A stretch of DNA of 64,000 bases, taken from the NCBI RefSeq assembly GCF_001866665.1, contig NZ_MLYO01000048.1, positions 62,001 through 126,000 of the forward strand, in the 5' to 3' direction. This document shows, one piece after another, positions 1 through 7,741 of this stretch. A program made the translations under genes and the position numbers. Source of the stretch: Streptomyces monashensis (GTDB taxonomy: Bacteria; Actinomycetota; Actinomycetes; Streptomycetales; Streptomycetaceae). The notes beneath the pieces are model-generated. The model ran no database searches, had not been told where the DNA came from, and saw only the letters and a list, made by a program, of their open reading frames with translations. Position 1 is the first letter of the stretch. Every line of letters begins with the position of its first letter.

Positions 1-164
1 GCGGGCGGGCATGGTGTTCCCGGCCAGTCGCCGGGCCGGATTCGCGAACGCGCAGGTCCGAGTGCCCTCAGCTGCCGTACCCAACACAGCCTCACGGGGC
101 ACCCTCTGGGAGAAGCCGACCAAGATCTTCTCCCAGGTTTCTCCCAAACGATCTCCAGAAACCC

Positions 165-203
165 GTCAGGGCCACCTACTAGTGACTAGTAGGTGGCCCT
201 GAC
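165..203 (-). terminator. Perfect inverted repeat downstream of tRNA-Pro
   Basis: Two perfect 19-base arms (165-183 and 185-203) flank a single base. The right arm begins ACTAGTAGG. On the minus strand the repeat lies 14 bases past the 3' end of tRNA-Pro and is followed by a short T-containing stretch (GGGTTTCT), so it most likely forms the tRNA terminator hairpin. The stem is unusually long and perfect, so another role, such as a recombination or protein-binding site, cannot be excluded. Nothing convincing is visible between 1 and 164. Confidence 0.7.
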
Positions 204-217
204 CTGGTACTACGGCG

Positions 218-291
218 TCGGGGTGGCGGGATTTGAACCCACGACCTCTTCGTCCCGAACGAAGCGCGCTGCCAAGCTGCGCTACACCCCG
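218..291 (-). tRNA. tRNA-Pro (anticodon CGG)
   Basis: Read on the minus strand, the 7-bp acceptor stem CGGGGTG pairs with CACCCCG. The anticodon arm CTTCG-TTCGGGA-CGAAG carries anticodon CGG in its loop, and the T-arm contains GTTCAAATC. The discriminator base is A and CCA is not encoded. It reads the proline codon CCG, which is common in high-GC genomes. It is transcribed toward the perfect inverted repeat at 165-203. Confidence 0.95.
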
Positions 292-357
292 GTGTCACTG
301 CTTCTCGCGGCGACGTCGTTTACTTTAGCCCACCGGTGGCTGTAGACGAAATCCGGT

Positions 358-1113
358 TTAGACGCGGCGGCGGACCGGGGTGGGGCGGGTGTGGTCCAGG
401 GCTGCCAGGAGGACGGCCAGGCCGTAGATCGCGAGGCCCAGGAGGAGGGCGTTGGCCAGGGTGCCGCGGTAGCCGTGGGCGGCGTCGAGGAAGGGGTAGA
501 GGTAGCGGGCGGGGTTCGCGGGGGCGAGGAACAACGCTCGGATCAGATAAAAGGCCAGGTAGGCCAGGGGGTAGAGGAGCCAGGCCGCGGCCTGGCGCAG
601 GTGCAGGCGGGCCGACGGGGTGAGCAGCAGCCAGTCCAGCACGACCGCCGCCGGGGTCACCGTGTGGAGGATCTGGAGGGTCGCCCACTGGCCGTGCCAG
701 CGGGCCGGTGCCGTCGTCGCGCCGGTCATGGAGAACGGGGGCGTCGTGTGGGCCAGGAGCACGTGGTAGACCAGCGCCGTGATCACGGCGTAGAGAAGTG
801 TGGCGCCTGTCACCGCGGACGGCAGCGGGCGGCGGGCCCGCCAGGTCCGTGCCGCCGACAGCAGCATGACCACGGCCAGCAGGATGTTCGTCTGGACGCT
901 GAAGTAGCTCAGGACGCGGGCCGGGCTGCCCAGCAGGAGTTCCAGGGCCACGCCGCCGCCCGCCGCCAGGGCGATCAGGAGGCGGAGGAGCGCGACCACG
1001 GGGCGGCGGACCGGGGCCACCACGGCCGCCGCCGGGACCGGGGCGGGCAGCAGCAGGGGCGGGCCGGGGACCGCGGGCAGGTCCGGGATGTCCCTGGGTA
1101 TCGGTGCGGTCAT
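358..1113 (-). CDS. Pr6Pr-like integral membrane protein
   Basis: Predicted 251-residue membrane protein. About the first 40 residues are proline- and alanine-rich. After that there are roughly six hydrophobic helices (near residues 40-60, 75-92, 105-125, 150-165, 175-195 and 220-240). The segment VLSYFSVQTNILLA resembles the conserved YFT-Q-SN core of the Pr6Pr/FAR-17a family. Function in bacteria is not established. The ATG is well placed and nothing longer is needed. It stands alone between tRNA-Pro and a metallophosphoesterase on the same strand. The family call rests on the motif and topology only. Confidence 0.75.
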   Translation of the reverse strand: MTAPIPRDIPDLPAVPGPPLLLPAPVPAAAVVAPVRRPVVALLRLLIALAAGGGVALELLLGSPARVLSYFSVQTNILLAVVMLLSAARTWRARRPLPSAVTGATLLYAVITALVYHVLLAHTTPPFSMTGATTAPARWHGQWATLQILHTVTPAAVVLDWLLLTPSARLHLRQAAAWLLYPLAYLAFYLIRALFLAPANPARYLYPFLDAAHGYRGTLANALLLGLAIYGLAVLLAALDHTRPTPVRRRV

Positions 1114-1246
1114 GCCCTCACGCTAGGAGCGGGGGCGAGGGCGGACCATGCGGGTTGGTCCGGTCGGGTTACCCGGCGGGGCGGAGGAGCCCATGGCCCT
1201 GCGGCGGCCTCGCCCGTCCCGGAGGCCCTTCCGCCCCGCCGGCCGT

Positions 1247-2179
1247 CTACTCCCGCTCGCGTCCCACCAGCGTCAGCAGTGTCGCCTCCGGCGGGCACGC
1301 GAAGCGGACCGGGGTGTAGCGGTTGGTGCCGCAGCCCGCAGAGACGTGGAGGTAGGAGGTGTTGCCCTCCGCCGTGTGCGTGGACAGGCCCTTCACGCGG
1401 TCCGTGTCGAGGTCGCAGTTGGTGACCAGGGCGCCGTAGAAGGGGATGCAGAGCTGGCCGCCGTGGGTGTGGCCGGCCAGGATCAGCGGGTAGCCGTCCG
1501 CCGTGAAGGCGTCCAGCGAGCGCAGGTAGGGCGCGTGGACCACCCCGAAGGAGAAGTCGTACGTCCCCGAGGGTCCGCCGGCGACATGGGCGTAGCGGTC
1601 GCGCTTGATGTGCGGGTCGTCCAGGCCCGTCAGCTCGATCGACACGCCCTCGACCTTGAGCACGCCCCGGGTGTTCGTCAGGTTCAGCCAGCCCGCCGAG
1701 TCGAAGCCGTCGCGCAGGTCCTCCCACGGGTTGTGGATGGCGCCCACCGCCGGCTTGTTGCCGTTCAGGCCGTGCCGGCCGCTCGTCTTCTCCATCAAGT
1801 AGCGGGCGGGATTGCGGAGTTTGGGGCCGTAGTAGTCGTTGGAGCCGAAGACGTACGCGCCCGGGAACTCCATCAGGGGGCCGAGTGCGTCCAGGACCTC
1901 GGGGACGCCCTCGGGGTCCGAGAGGTTGTCGCCGGTGTTGATCACGAAGTCCGGGCGCAGGCCCGCCAGCGACTGGAGCCAGCGCTGCTTCTTGCGCTGA
2001 CCGCCGACCATGTGGATGTCGGAGACCTGGAGCACGCGCAGCGGGCGCATGCCCGGCGGCAGGACCGGCACCGTCACCCGTCGCAGGCGGAAGGAGCGGG
2101 CCTCGAAGCCCGCCGCGTACGCCAGACCGGCGGCGCCTGCCGCCATGATTCCCAGGGGTACTCCGTATCGCGCGCGCAT
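1247..2179 (-). CDS. Membrane-anchored metallophosphoesterase
   Basis: A 310-residue calcineurin-like phosphoesterase of the YkuE/YaeI type. An N-terminal hydrophobic anchor (about 5-22) precedes the metal-binding motifs in the expected order: DIH (near 55), GDN (near 88), GSND (near 114) and GHTHGG (near 238). The family hydrolyses phosphoester bonds with a dinuclear metal centre, and some members act on membrane lipids. The active site probably sits at the membrane surface. In M. tuberculosis a metallophosphoesterase (Rv3683) also lies next to ponA2 and whiB4, the same neighbourhood as here. It is divergent from the GatB/YqeY gene, sharing a 94-bp promoter region. The true substrate is unknown. 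Confidence 0.88.
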   Translation of the reverse strand: MRARYGVPLGIMAAGAAGLAYAAGFEARSFRLRRVTVPVLPPGMRPLRVLQVSDIHMVGGQRKKQRWLQSLAGLRPDFVINTGDNLSDPEGVPEVLDALGPLMEFPGAYVFGSNDYYGPKLRNPARYLMEKTSGRHGLNGNKPAVGAIHNPWEDLRDGFDSAGWLNLTNTRGVLKVEGVSIELTGLDDPHIKRDRYAHVAGGPSGTYDFSFGVVHAPYLRSLDAFTADGYPLILAGHTHGGQLCIPFYGALVTNCDLDTDRVKGLSTHTAEGNTSYLHVSAGCGTNRYTPVRFACPPEATLLTLVGRERE

Positions 2180-2273
2180 ACGCCCATCGTGTCAGACCCG
2201 CGGAGGGCGGGAAGACGGGCGGGCGGCTAAAACAACGGGCGTTCGCCGCCGCACACCTGCGACAATCGACCTC

Positions 2274-2744
2274 ATGACCACCACGCTCAAGTCGAAGCTC
2301 CACGACGACCTCAACGCCGCGATCAAGAAGCGTGACGAGCTGCGCTCCTCGACGCTCCGGCTGACGCTCGCCGCGATCACCAAGGAGGAGGTCGCGGGCA
2401 AGGAGAAGCGGGAGCTGTCCGACGACGAGGTCCTCAAGGTGATCACCCGTGAGGCGAAGAAGCGCCGTGAGGCGGCCGACGCCTTCGCGCAGGGTGGTCG
2501 TGCCGAGTCGGCGGAGCGGGAGAAGGCGGAGGGCGAGGTCCTCGCCGGATACCTGCCCAAGCAGCTGTCGGACGAGGAGCTGACCGCGATCGTCGCCGCG
2601 GCCGTGGCCGAGGCGAAGGCCGGCGGTGCGGAGGGCCCGAAGGCCATGGGCGCCGTCATGAAGATCGCGAACGCGAAGGTGGCCGGCCAGGCCGAGGGCG
2701 GCCGCGTCGCCGCCGTGGTCAAGCAGCAGCTGCTCCAGGGCTGA
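2274..2744 (+). CDS. GatB/YqeY domain protein
   Basis: The 156-residue product matches the YqeY family, which resembles the tail domain of the GatB amidotransferase subunit. Typical segments are LKSKLHDDLNAAIKKRD at the N terminus, a Lys/Glu-rich middle, and a C-terminal helical part with GAVMKIANAKVAGQAEG that may contact tRNA in relatives. The cellular role of stand-alone YqeY proteins is unclear. The ATG at 2274 was chosen because family homology starts there; the reading frame stays open further upstream but overlaps the divergent gene. Transcription ends at the strong hairpin at 2785-2838. Confidence 0.88.
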   Translation: MTTTLKSKLHDDLNAAIKKRDELRSSTLRLTLAAITKEEVAGKEKRELSDDEVLKVITREAKKRREAADAFAQGGRAESAEREKAEGEVLAGYLPKQLSDEELTAIVAAAVAEAKAGGAEGPKAMGAVMKIANAKVAGQAEGGRVAAVVKQQLLQG

Positions 2745-2784
2745 GCCGACCGGCCGGAGCGGGACCGAACGACCGAGCGACCGA

Positions 2785-2838
2785 GTACGGCGGCGGGGCC
2801 GCACCCCTTTCCTTCAGGGTGCGGCCCCGCCGCCGTAC
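2785..2838. terminator. Bidirectional terminator hairpin
   Basis: Perfect 22-bp arms (2785-2806 and 2817-2838) surround a 10-base pyrimidine-rich loop. It lies between the GatB/YqeY gene and the convergent penicillin-binding protein gene, so it can serve both. Confidence 0.85.
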
Positions 2839-2868
2839 GCATGCGCATACCTGCCGGTCACGGCCCGT

Positions 2869-3071
2869 CTAGGGCCAGACGCCGCCGTTCCCGATTGCGT
2901 TGTTCCCGCCGTTGCCCTGGCCCTGGATGAAGCCGCCGGGGAGGGAGAAGGTCGGGGTGGGGGCGGGGCCGCCGGTCGCGGCGCCCGTGGTGCCGCCGTC
3001 AGCCGTGCCGCCGTTTGTCAGTCCGCCGATCAGGCCGCCGATCACCCCCGTGTTGCCCCCGTTGGCCCCCC
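2869..3071 (-). other. Out-of-frame C-terminal extension of the penicillin-binding protein
   Basis: This frame is open to a TAG at 2869-2871 and encodes about 66 residues rich in Gly, Asn, Thr and Pro (for example GGLTNGGTADGG and PAPTPTFSLPGG). It has no start of its own and directly continues the low-complexity end of the upstream gene in the -1 frame. It is best read as the original tail, displaced by a one-base loss in the C run at 3066-3071 or by a sequencing error there. Confidence 0.75.
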
Positions 3072-5180
3072 TCGGCCTTTTCCCTGGCCGTCTCCCTTTC
3101 CCTTGTTGTCGTCGGGGATGTCGATCAGGTTGAAGTCCGGGGCGGGCTTGCCCGCCAGCGCGCCGGTCATCATGTCGCGCCAGATCGGGCCGGGCACCTG
3201 GCCGCCGTAGACCTTGTCGTACGGGACGCCGCCGATGGTGATGTTGGTCATCTGGCGCTTGTGGGCCGGGTCGCCGACCCAGACCGCGCCCGCCATGTTC
3301 GGGGTGTAGCCGACGAACCAGGCCGCGTAGCGCTGGTCCGTCGTACCCGTCTTGCCCGCGCTCGGGCGGTCGCCGAGGCCGGCCTCCTGGCCGGTGCCGT
3401 CCTCGACCACGCCCTTGAGGAGCGTGCTGACCGTGTCCGCGGTCTTCTGGGACATCGCGCGCGAGCAGGACGTCTTCGGCACCGGCAGCGACTTCTCCGC
3501 GCTGCCGACCTTCTGGGTGATCGACATGATCGCGACGGGGGTGCAGTACGTCCCGCGCGAGGCGAAGGTGGCGTACGCGCTCGCCATCGTCAGCGGGGAC
3601 ATCTCCTGGGTGCCGAGCGCGATGGACGGAGCCTGGTCGATCCTGCGGCCGTCGGCGCGGGCCACACCCATCTTCTGCGCCATCTGTGTCACCGGGCAGA
3701 TGCCGATGTCGCTTATCAGCTGCACGTAGTAGGTGTTGACCGACTTGGCGGTCGCCTCCTTCATGCCCATCGGGCCGTGCTCGGACTTGTTCTCGTTCGT
3801 GAGCTTGGCCGGGTTGTTCGGGTCGTTGCGCCAGACCTTGCCGTCGCACGCCTGCACGGGGCTCGGGTAGGGCATCTCGTACGGCGACGCGTACTGCTGC
3901 GTCGGGGGCTTGCCGCCCTCGATCGCCGCCGCCGCGACGATCGGCTTGAACGTCGAACCGGGCTGGTAGCCGGCGCCGCCGCCCATGTTCTCGTTCACGG
4001 ACAGGTTGATCTGCGTCTCGTTCCTGCCGAAGCCGTACGGGCGGGACTGGCCCATCGCCAGGATCTTGCCGGTCCCGGGCTCGACGATGGTGGCGGCCGT
4101 GGCCACCGGGTCGGTCTGGTAGACGTGGTTCTTGACGGACGCCTGCACGGAGTCCTGGGCCTGCGGATCGAGCGTCGTACGGATCGTCAGACCGCCCTGG
4201 TTCCAGAGCTTCGCCCGGGCTTCCTTGGTCTTGCCGAAGGCCGGGTCGGTCAGGACGACGTCGCGCACGTAGTCGCAGAAGAAGCCGGCGCCGCGGACCG
4301 CGGTGATGCAGCCGTTCTTCGGCTGGCTCGGGTGCAGCCCGAGCGGCTCCTCCTTGGCCTGGTCGGCCTCCTTCTGGGAGATGTCGCCGACCTCGGCCAT
4401 GCGCTGCAGGACGGTGTTGCGGCGCTTGGTGGCCTCCGCCTCGTCGTTGCCCGGGTCGTAGCGGCTCGGGGACTGCACGATGCCCGCGAGCAGCGCCGAC
4501 TCCTGCAGGTTCAGGTCCTTGGCGTGCTTGGAGAAGTACCGCTCGGAGGCGGCTTCGACGCCGTAGGCCTGCTCGCCGAAGAAGGTGATGTTCAGGTAGT
4601 TCTCGAGGATCTTCTTCTTGCCGAGCTGGTCCTCGATCTGGATCGCGTACTTCAGCTCGCGGATCTTGCGGCCGATGGTCTGCTGGGTGGCCTCGGCGAC
4701 CTTCGTCGGGTCGTCGCCGGCCTCCTCGATGAAGTAGTTCTTCACCAGCTGCTGGGTGAGCGTGGAGGCGCCCTGGGCGACGCCGCCGCTCTGCGCGTTC
4801 TTGTTCAGCGCGCGCAGCACGCCCTTCAGGTCGATCGCTCCGTGCTGGTAGAAGCGCGAGTCCTCGATCGCGACGATCGCCTTCTGCATGTACGGCGAGA
4901 TGTCCTTGAGGTCGACCACCGTGCGGTCGCGGGAGTAGACCGACGCGATCTGGTTCCCCCGGTTGTCCAGGATCGTCGTGCGCTGGCTCAGCTGGGGGCT
5001 CTTGAGGTTGGCCGGGATCTCGTCGAAGCTCTGGACCGACCCCTTGGCCACGAGGCCGAGCGCGCCGGCCGCGGGCAGTGCGATGCCCGCCATCACTGCT
5101 CCGGCGAGCACACTGACACCGAGGAACTTGGCGGCCTGCTGCGTTGGCGACAGACCACCACCCGAGCGCTTCTTTGGCAT
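3042..5180 (-). CDS. Class A penicillin-binding protein (PonA-type), C-terminal tail frameshifted
   Basis: Bifunctional peptidoglycan synthase, 712 residues as read. A cytoplasmic tail and one membrane helix (about 18-45) precede a GT51 glycosyltransferase domain with E106 in EDSRF, GASTLTQQ (about 137-144) and the KKKILENYLN region. The transpeptidase domain has S409-T-F-K412, S480-V-N482 and K610-T-G. All catalytic motifs are intact. The frame used here ends at 3042 after a Gly/Lys-rich segment. A -1 frame continues to 2869 and encodes a Gly/Asn/Pro tail ending in VWP, typical of Streptomyces homologues. One extra C in the six-C run at 3066-3071 would join them. M. tuberculosis ponA2 (Rv3682) sits in the same context beside whiB4. 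Confidence 0.93.
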   Translation of the reverse strand: MPKKRSGGGLSPTQQAAKFLGVSVLAGAVMAGIALPAAGALGLVAKGSVQSFDEIPANLKSPQLSQRTTILDNRGNQIASVYSRDRTVVDLKDISPYMQKAIVAIEDSRFYQHGAIDLKGVLRALNKNAQSGGVAQGASTLTQQLVKNYFIEEAGDDPTKVAEATQQTIGRKIRELKYAIQIEDQLGKKKILENYLNITFFGEQAYGVEAASERYFSKHAKDLNLQESALLAGIVQSPSRYDPGNDEAEATKRRNTVLQRMAEVGDISQKEADQAKEEPLGLHPSQPKNGCITAVRGAGFFCDYVRDVVLTDPAFGKTKEARAKLWNQGGLTIRTTLDPQAQDSVQASVKNHVYQTDPVATAATIVEPGTGKILAMGQSRPYGFGRNETQINLSVNENMGGGAGYQPGSTFKPIVAAAAIEGGKPPTQQYASPYEMPYPSPVQACDGKVWRNDPNNPAKLTNENKSEHGPMGMKEATAKSVNTYYVQLISDIGICPVTQMAQKMGVARADGRRIDQAPSIALGTQEMSPLTMASAYATFASRGTYCTPVAIMSITQKVGSAEKSLPVPKTSCSRAMSQKTADTVSTLLKGVVEDGTGQEAGLGDRPSAGKTGTTDQRYAAWFVGYTPNMAGAVWVGDPAHKRQMTNITIGGVPYDKVYGGQVPGPIWRDMMTGALAGKPAPDFNLIDIPDDNKGKGDGQGKGRGGPTGATRG

Positions 5181-5672
5181 GAGGGCAGCCTAATCCGTAC
5201 TTCTGAGCGTTCCGATGGAGCGCCCGCGTCACGGCACGGCAAAGCGAGACGTCTACCTTCTCAATCGCCGGACACACGCGCAGGCCTTGGCCTAAGCTGC
5301 TCTCAACTGTCACAGCAGTGCGGTCACGTATCAATACGTCCGGCGACCCCGAAACGTTCCGGTCGTATCCCGGTTTTTCCCTGGGGCGTGTCCGGTTCTC
5401 TGAGGGGCACGTGTCCGAATCCGCCTCGTGTGTCATCCGGTGCCCGATGTAGCGCACCGCAGCTGTCCCGGTTTGCCGGGATGGTCGCGTATGTCGCCAG
5501 CTCACTCCCGCGGGTGATCTGCCGCTTACCCATAGTCCGTTCGGGCCATTCAAGATTGGGCCCGAAGGGGGTGTTGCGCTGTCCCCACCTTCCGTAACGT
5601 CCTCAACTGGCGGCGGTGAATATGCCGCTGCCGCCGTGGGGGAGCCTCGATTCGGGAGAGGACGGCGCCGGT
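5181..5672. promoter_or_regulatory. Divergent PBP/wblA promoter region
   Basis: About 490 bases without a convincing gene separate the divergent PBP gene and wblA. An 8-bp inverted repeat, TTCGGGCC (5540-5547) and GGCCCGAA (5559-5566), lies about 110 bases before the wblA start and could fold in a leader RNA or bind a regulator. The length suits the complex developmental control known for wblA, but no known operator was recognised with confidence. Confidence 0.5.
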
Positions 5673-6011
5673 ATGGGCTGGGTAACCGACTGGAGTGCGC
5701 AGGCTGCCTGCCGCACTACCGATCCGGATGAACTGTTCGTTCAAGGAGCTGCGCAGAACAGGGCCAAGGCGGTGTGCACCGGATGTCCGGTACGCACCGA
5801 GTGCCTGGCCGATGCGCTGGACAACCGCGTCGAATTCGGCGTGTGGGGAGGCATGACGGAGCGGGAACGCCGCGCACTGCTGCGCCGGCGGCCCACGGTG
5901 ACTTCGTGGCGCAGGCTGCTGGAGACCGCCCGCTCGGAGTACGAGCGCGGCACCGGAATCGTGCCCCTCGACAGCGACGAGGTGTACGAGCACTACGCGG
6001 CCGTCAGCTGA
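5673..6011 (+). CDS. wblA: WblA, WhiB-like iron-sulfur regulator
   Basis: A 112-residue Wbl protein. Four cysteines, C13, C35, C38 and C44, form the C...CxxC...C set that binds a [4Fe-4S] cluster. The turn G56-V-W-G-G60 is followed by a basic stretch (RERRALLRRR) likely to contact DNA. In S. coelicolor WblA (SCO3579, from memory) is a pleiotropic regulator that promotes sporulation and lowers antibiotic production. The start at 5673 (MGWVTDW) matches recalled homologues and has GGGAGAGG upstream; an in-frame ATG at 5616 would add an uncharacteristic 19 residues. The gene is divergent from the PBP gene, as whiB4 is near ponA2 in mycobacteria. Confidence 0.95.
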   Translation: MGWVTDWSAQAACRTTDPDELFVQGAAQNRAKAVCTGCPVRTECLADALDNRVEFGVWGGMTERERRALLRRRPTVTSWRRLLETARSEYERGTGIVPLDSDEVYEHYAAVS

Positions 6012-6052
6012 CGGCATGCCCCTCCGGCACACGCCCGGAGGAACACCGTCAG
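6008..6052 (+). terminator. Nested hairpin terminator of wblA
   Basis: The outer arms CTGACGG (6008-6014) and CCGTCAG (6046-6052) enclose inner arms CCTCCGG (6021-6027) and CCGGAGG (6035-6041). The structure begins within the wblA stop codon. A TTTTT run follows at about 6126-6130, after further repeats. Confidence 0.65.
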
Positions 6053-6358
6053 ACCGCGGCGACGGCCATGGCCACTGCCAGGGGGCTGTAGGGCCGGAGA
6101 GCTACAGGGCTACGGGGCCAGAGGGTTTTTACGAGGCATAGGGCCGGCAAGCGCCGATCGGGCCCGGACCTGGGGACGCCACGATCGGCCTGCGGCCCGC
6201 CTCGCCTCGCCGCGAGAGGCGCCTCGCGTTGGCTGATGTGCGGTCCCTCGTGCCCGCGGGCACGGCCCGCGATGCCGCCGGGGTGTTCTGCGTTCGCGCC
6301 GCATCATCCGTATGTACTCGTTTGTCCGCGTGTGTACGGCCCCTTGTCGTGTGCTTCC
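6053..6358. other. Intergenic region between wblA and the ArsA-like pair
   Basis: About 300 bases between convergent genes. It has short GC-rich repeats (for example AGGGCCGGAG and GCTACAGGGC) but no reading frame with convincing family content. No gene is called. Confidence 0.5.
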
Positions 6359-7741
6359 TCACCGCTCACCCTCGGTGCCCCGCGCGCCCGCGGCCAGCCG
6401 CGTGCCGATGTCGCGCAGGCCCGTGAGGTCGTGGACGTCGCCGGGCAGCGCGGGTACCTCGACGACCGCCACCTCGGGGTGGCGGGCGGTGAAACGGCCA
6501 CGCGTGCGCCGCTCGCGCGCGAGCAGCTGCATGCGATCGGCGTGCAGTCTCAGCAGACCCACGGTGAGCCGGTCGACGGGGCGCTCCGCGTCGGCGGGGG
6601 AGCCTTCTTCGGAAGCAGGGGTGCCGCTCGCGGCCTCGGCTGCGGGAGATGATGCGGGAGATTGTGAACTGCCGTACGTGTCGGGAGAGTTACGAAGTCC
6701 AGCTTTCCCGCCGCCCTGATCGACAATGCGGGGGTCCTCAAGATTTTCCGCGGCGGCGAGCGCCCGCTCGGCCGACAGCCCGTCGGCCCCGCTCGCGTGC
6801 ACGCGATTGAGCACCAGGCCGACCAGCGGCATCCGCTCCGCGTCCAGCCGCTCCACGAAGTACGCCGCCTCGCGCAGCGCGTCCCGCTCCGGCGCCGCGA
6901 CCACCAGGAACGCCGTACCGGGCGCCTGCAGCAGCTTGTACGTGGCGTCCGCGCGCGTGCGGAAGCCGCCGAAGGTGGTGTCCATCGCGGCCACGAACGT
7001 CTGGACGTCCTTCAGCAGTTGACCGCCCAGCAGCTTGCCCAGCGTGCCGGTCATCATCGACATGCCGACGTTGAGGAAGGCCATGCCCGCGCGGCCGCCC
7101 AGCTTGGCTGGGGCCGTCAGCAGGCGGATGAGGCGGCCGTCCAGGAAGGAGCCCAGCCGCTTGGGCGCGTCCAGGAAGTCCAGCGCGGAGCGGGACGGCG
7201 GGGTGTCGACCACGATCAGGTCCCACTCGTCCTTCGCGCGCAGCTGCCCCAGCTTCTCCATCGCCATGTACTCCTGCGTGCCCGCGAAGCCCGCCGAGAG
7301 CGACTGGTAGAAGGGGTTGGCCAGGATCGCGGCCGCCCGCTCGGAGTCCGCGTGCGCCTCCACGACCTCGTCGAAGGTGCGCTTCATGTCGAGCATCATG
7401 GCGTGCAGCTCGCCGTCGCCCTCGGTGCCCTTGACCCGGCGCGGGACGTTGTCGAGGGAGTCGATGCCCATCGACTGGGCCAGCCGGCGGGCCGGGTCGA
7501 TGGTCAGCACGACGACCTTGCGGCCCCGCTCCGCGGCCCGGAGGCCGAGCGCCGCCGCGGTCGTCGTCTTGCCGACGCCGCCCGAGCCGCAGCACACCAC
7601 GATCCGGGTCTTCGGATCGTCCAGCAACGGGTCGACGTCCAGCACGCGCGCGGGGGCGAGACCGCGCGCCCGCTCGGGCCCCTCGGCGGTCTCGGACGCC
7701 TCGGGAGCCGTCTCGGGGGCCTCGGCCGGGTCCGGACTCAT
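6359..7741 (-). CDS. ArsA/Get3-like ATPase, second of a pair
   Basis: A 460-residue P-loop ATPase. An acidic, Pro/Glu-rich N-terminal tail of about 40 residues precedes the Walker A motif CGSGGVGKTTT (near 53-63). Switch-like segments include TIDPARRLAQSMG and VVDTPPSRSALDF. The C-terminal part has a low-complexity Ser/Ala/Pro insert (about 335-370). ArsA/Get3 relatives use ATP to drive anion export or handle membrane-protein clients; here the client is unknown. Its ATG overlaps the stop of the upstream ATPase gene (ATGA), so the two are translationally coupled and probably form a heterodimer. M. tuberculosis has a matching pair, Rv3679/Rv3680, next to whiB4. Confidence 0.88.
   Translation of the reverse strand: MSPDPAEAPETAPEASETAEGPERARGLAPARVLDVDPLLDDPKTRIVVCCGSGGVGKTTTAAALGLRAAERGRKVVVLTIDPARRLAQSMGIDSLDNVPRRVKGTEGDGELHAMMLDMKRTFDEVVEAHADSERAAAILANPFYQSLSAGFAGTQEYMAMEKLGQLRAKDEWDLIVVDTPPSRSALDFLDAPKRLGSFLDGRLIRLLTAPAKLGGRAGMAFLNVGMSMMTGTLGKLLGGQLLKDVQTFVAAMDTTFGGFRTRADATYKLLQAPGTAFLVVAAPERDALREAAYFVERLDAERMPLVGLVLNRVHASGADGLSAERALAAAENLEDPRIVDQGGGKAGLRNSPDTYGSSQSPASSPAAEAASGTPASEEGSPADAERPVDRLTVGLLRLHADRMQLLARERRTRGRFTARHPEVAVVEVPALPGDVHDLTGLRDIGTRLAAGARGTEGER

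Noticed and set aside
11..202. 63-residue frame at the window start
   Set aside because: No family content, runs into the tRNA-Pro terminator repeat, and has no ribosome site.
3042..3080. Programmed -1 frameshift in the penicillin-binding protein
   Set aside because: The site A-GGG-GGG lacks a proper slippery heptamer for re-pairing both codons, and no downstream structure was seen; a lost C is simpler.
5324..5533. 69-residue minus frame in the PBP/wblA promoter region
   Set aside because: No family content; it lies in a regulatory region and has poor codon use.
2869..5553. 894-residue minus-strand frame overlapping the PBP gene
   Set aside because: Only its last part is meaningful as the displaced PBP tail; the rest is an out-of-frame shadow.
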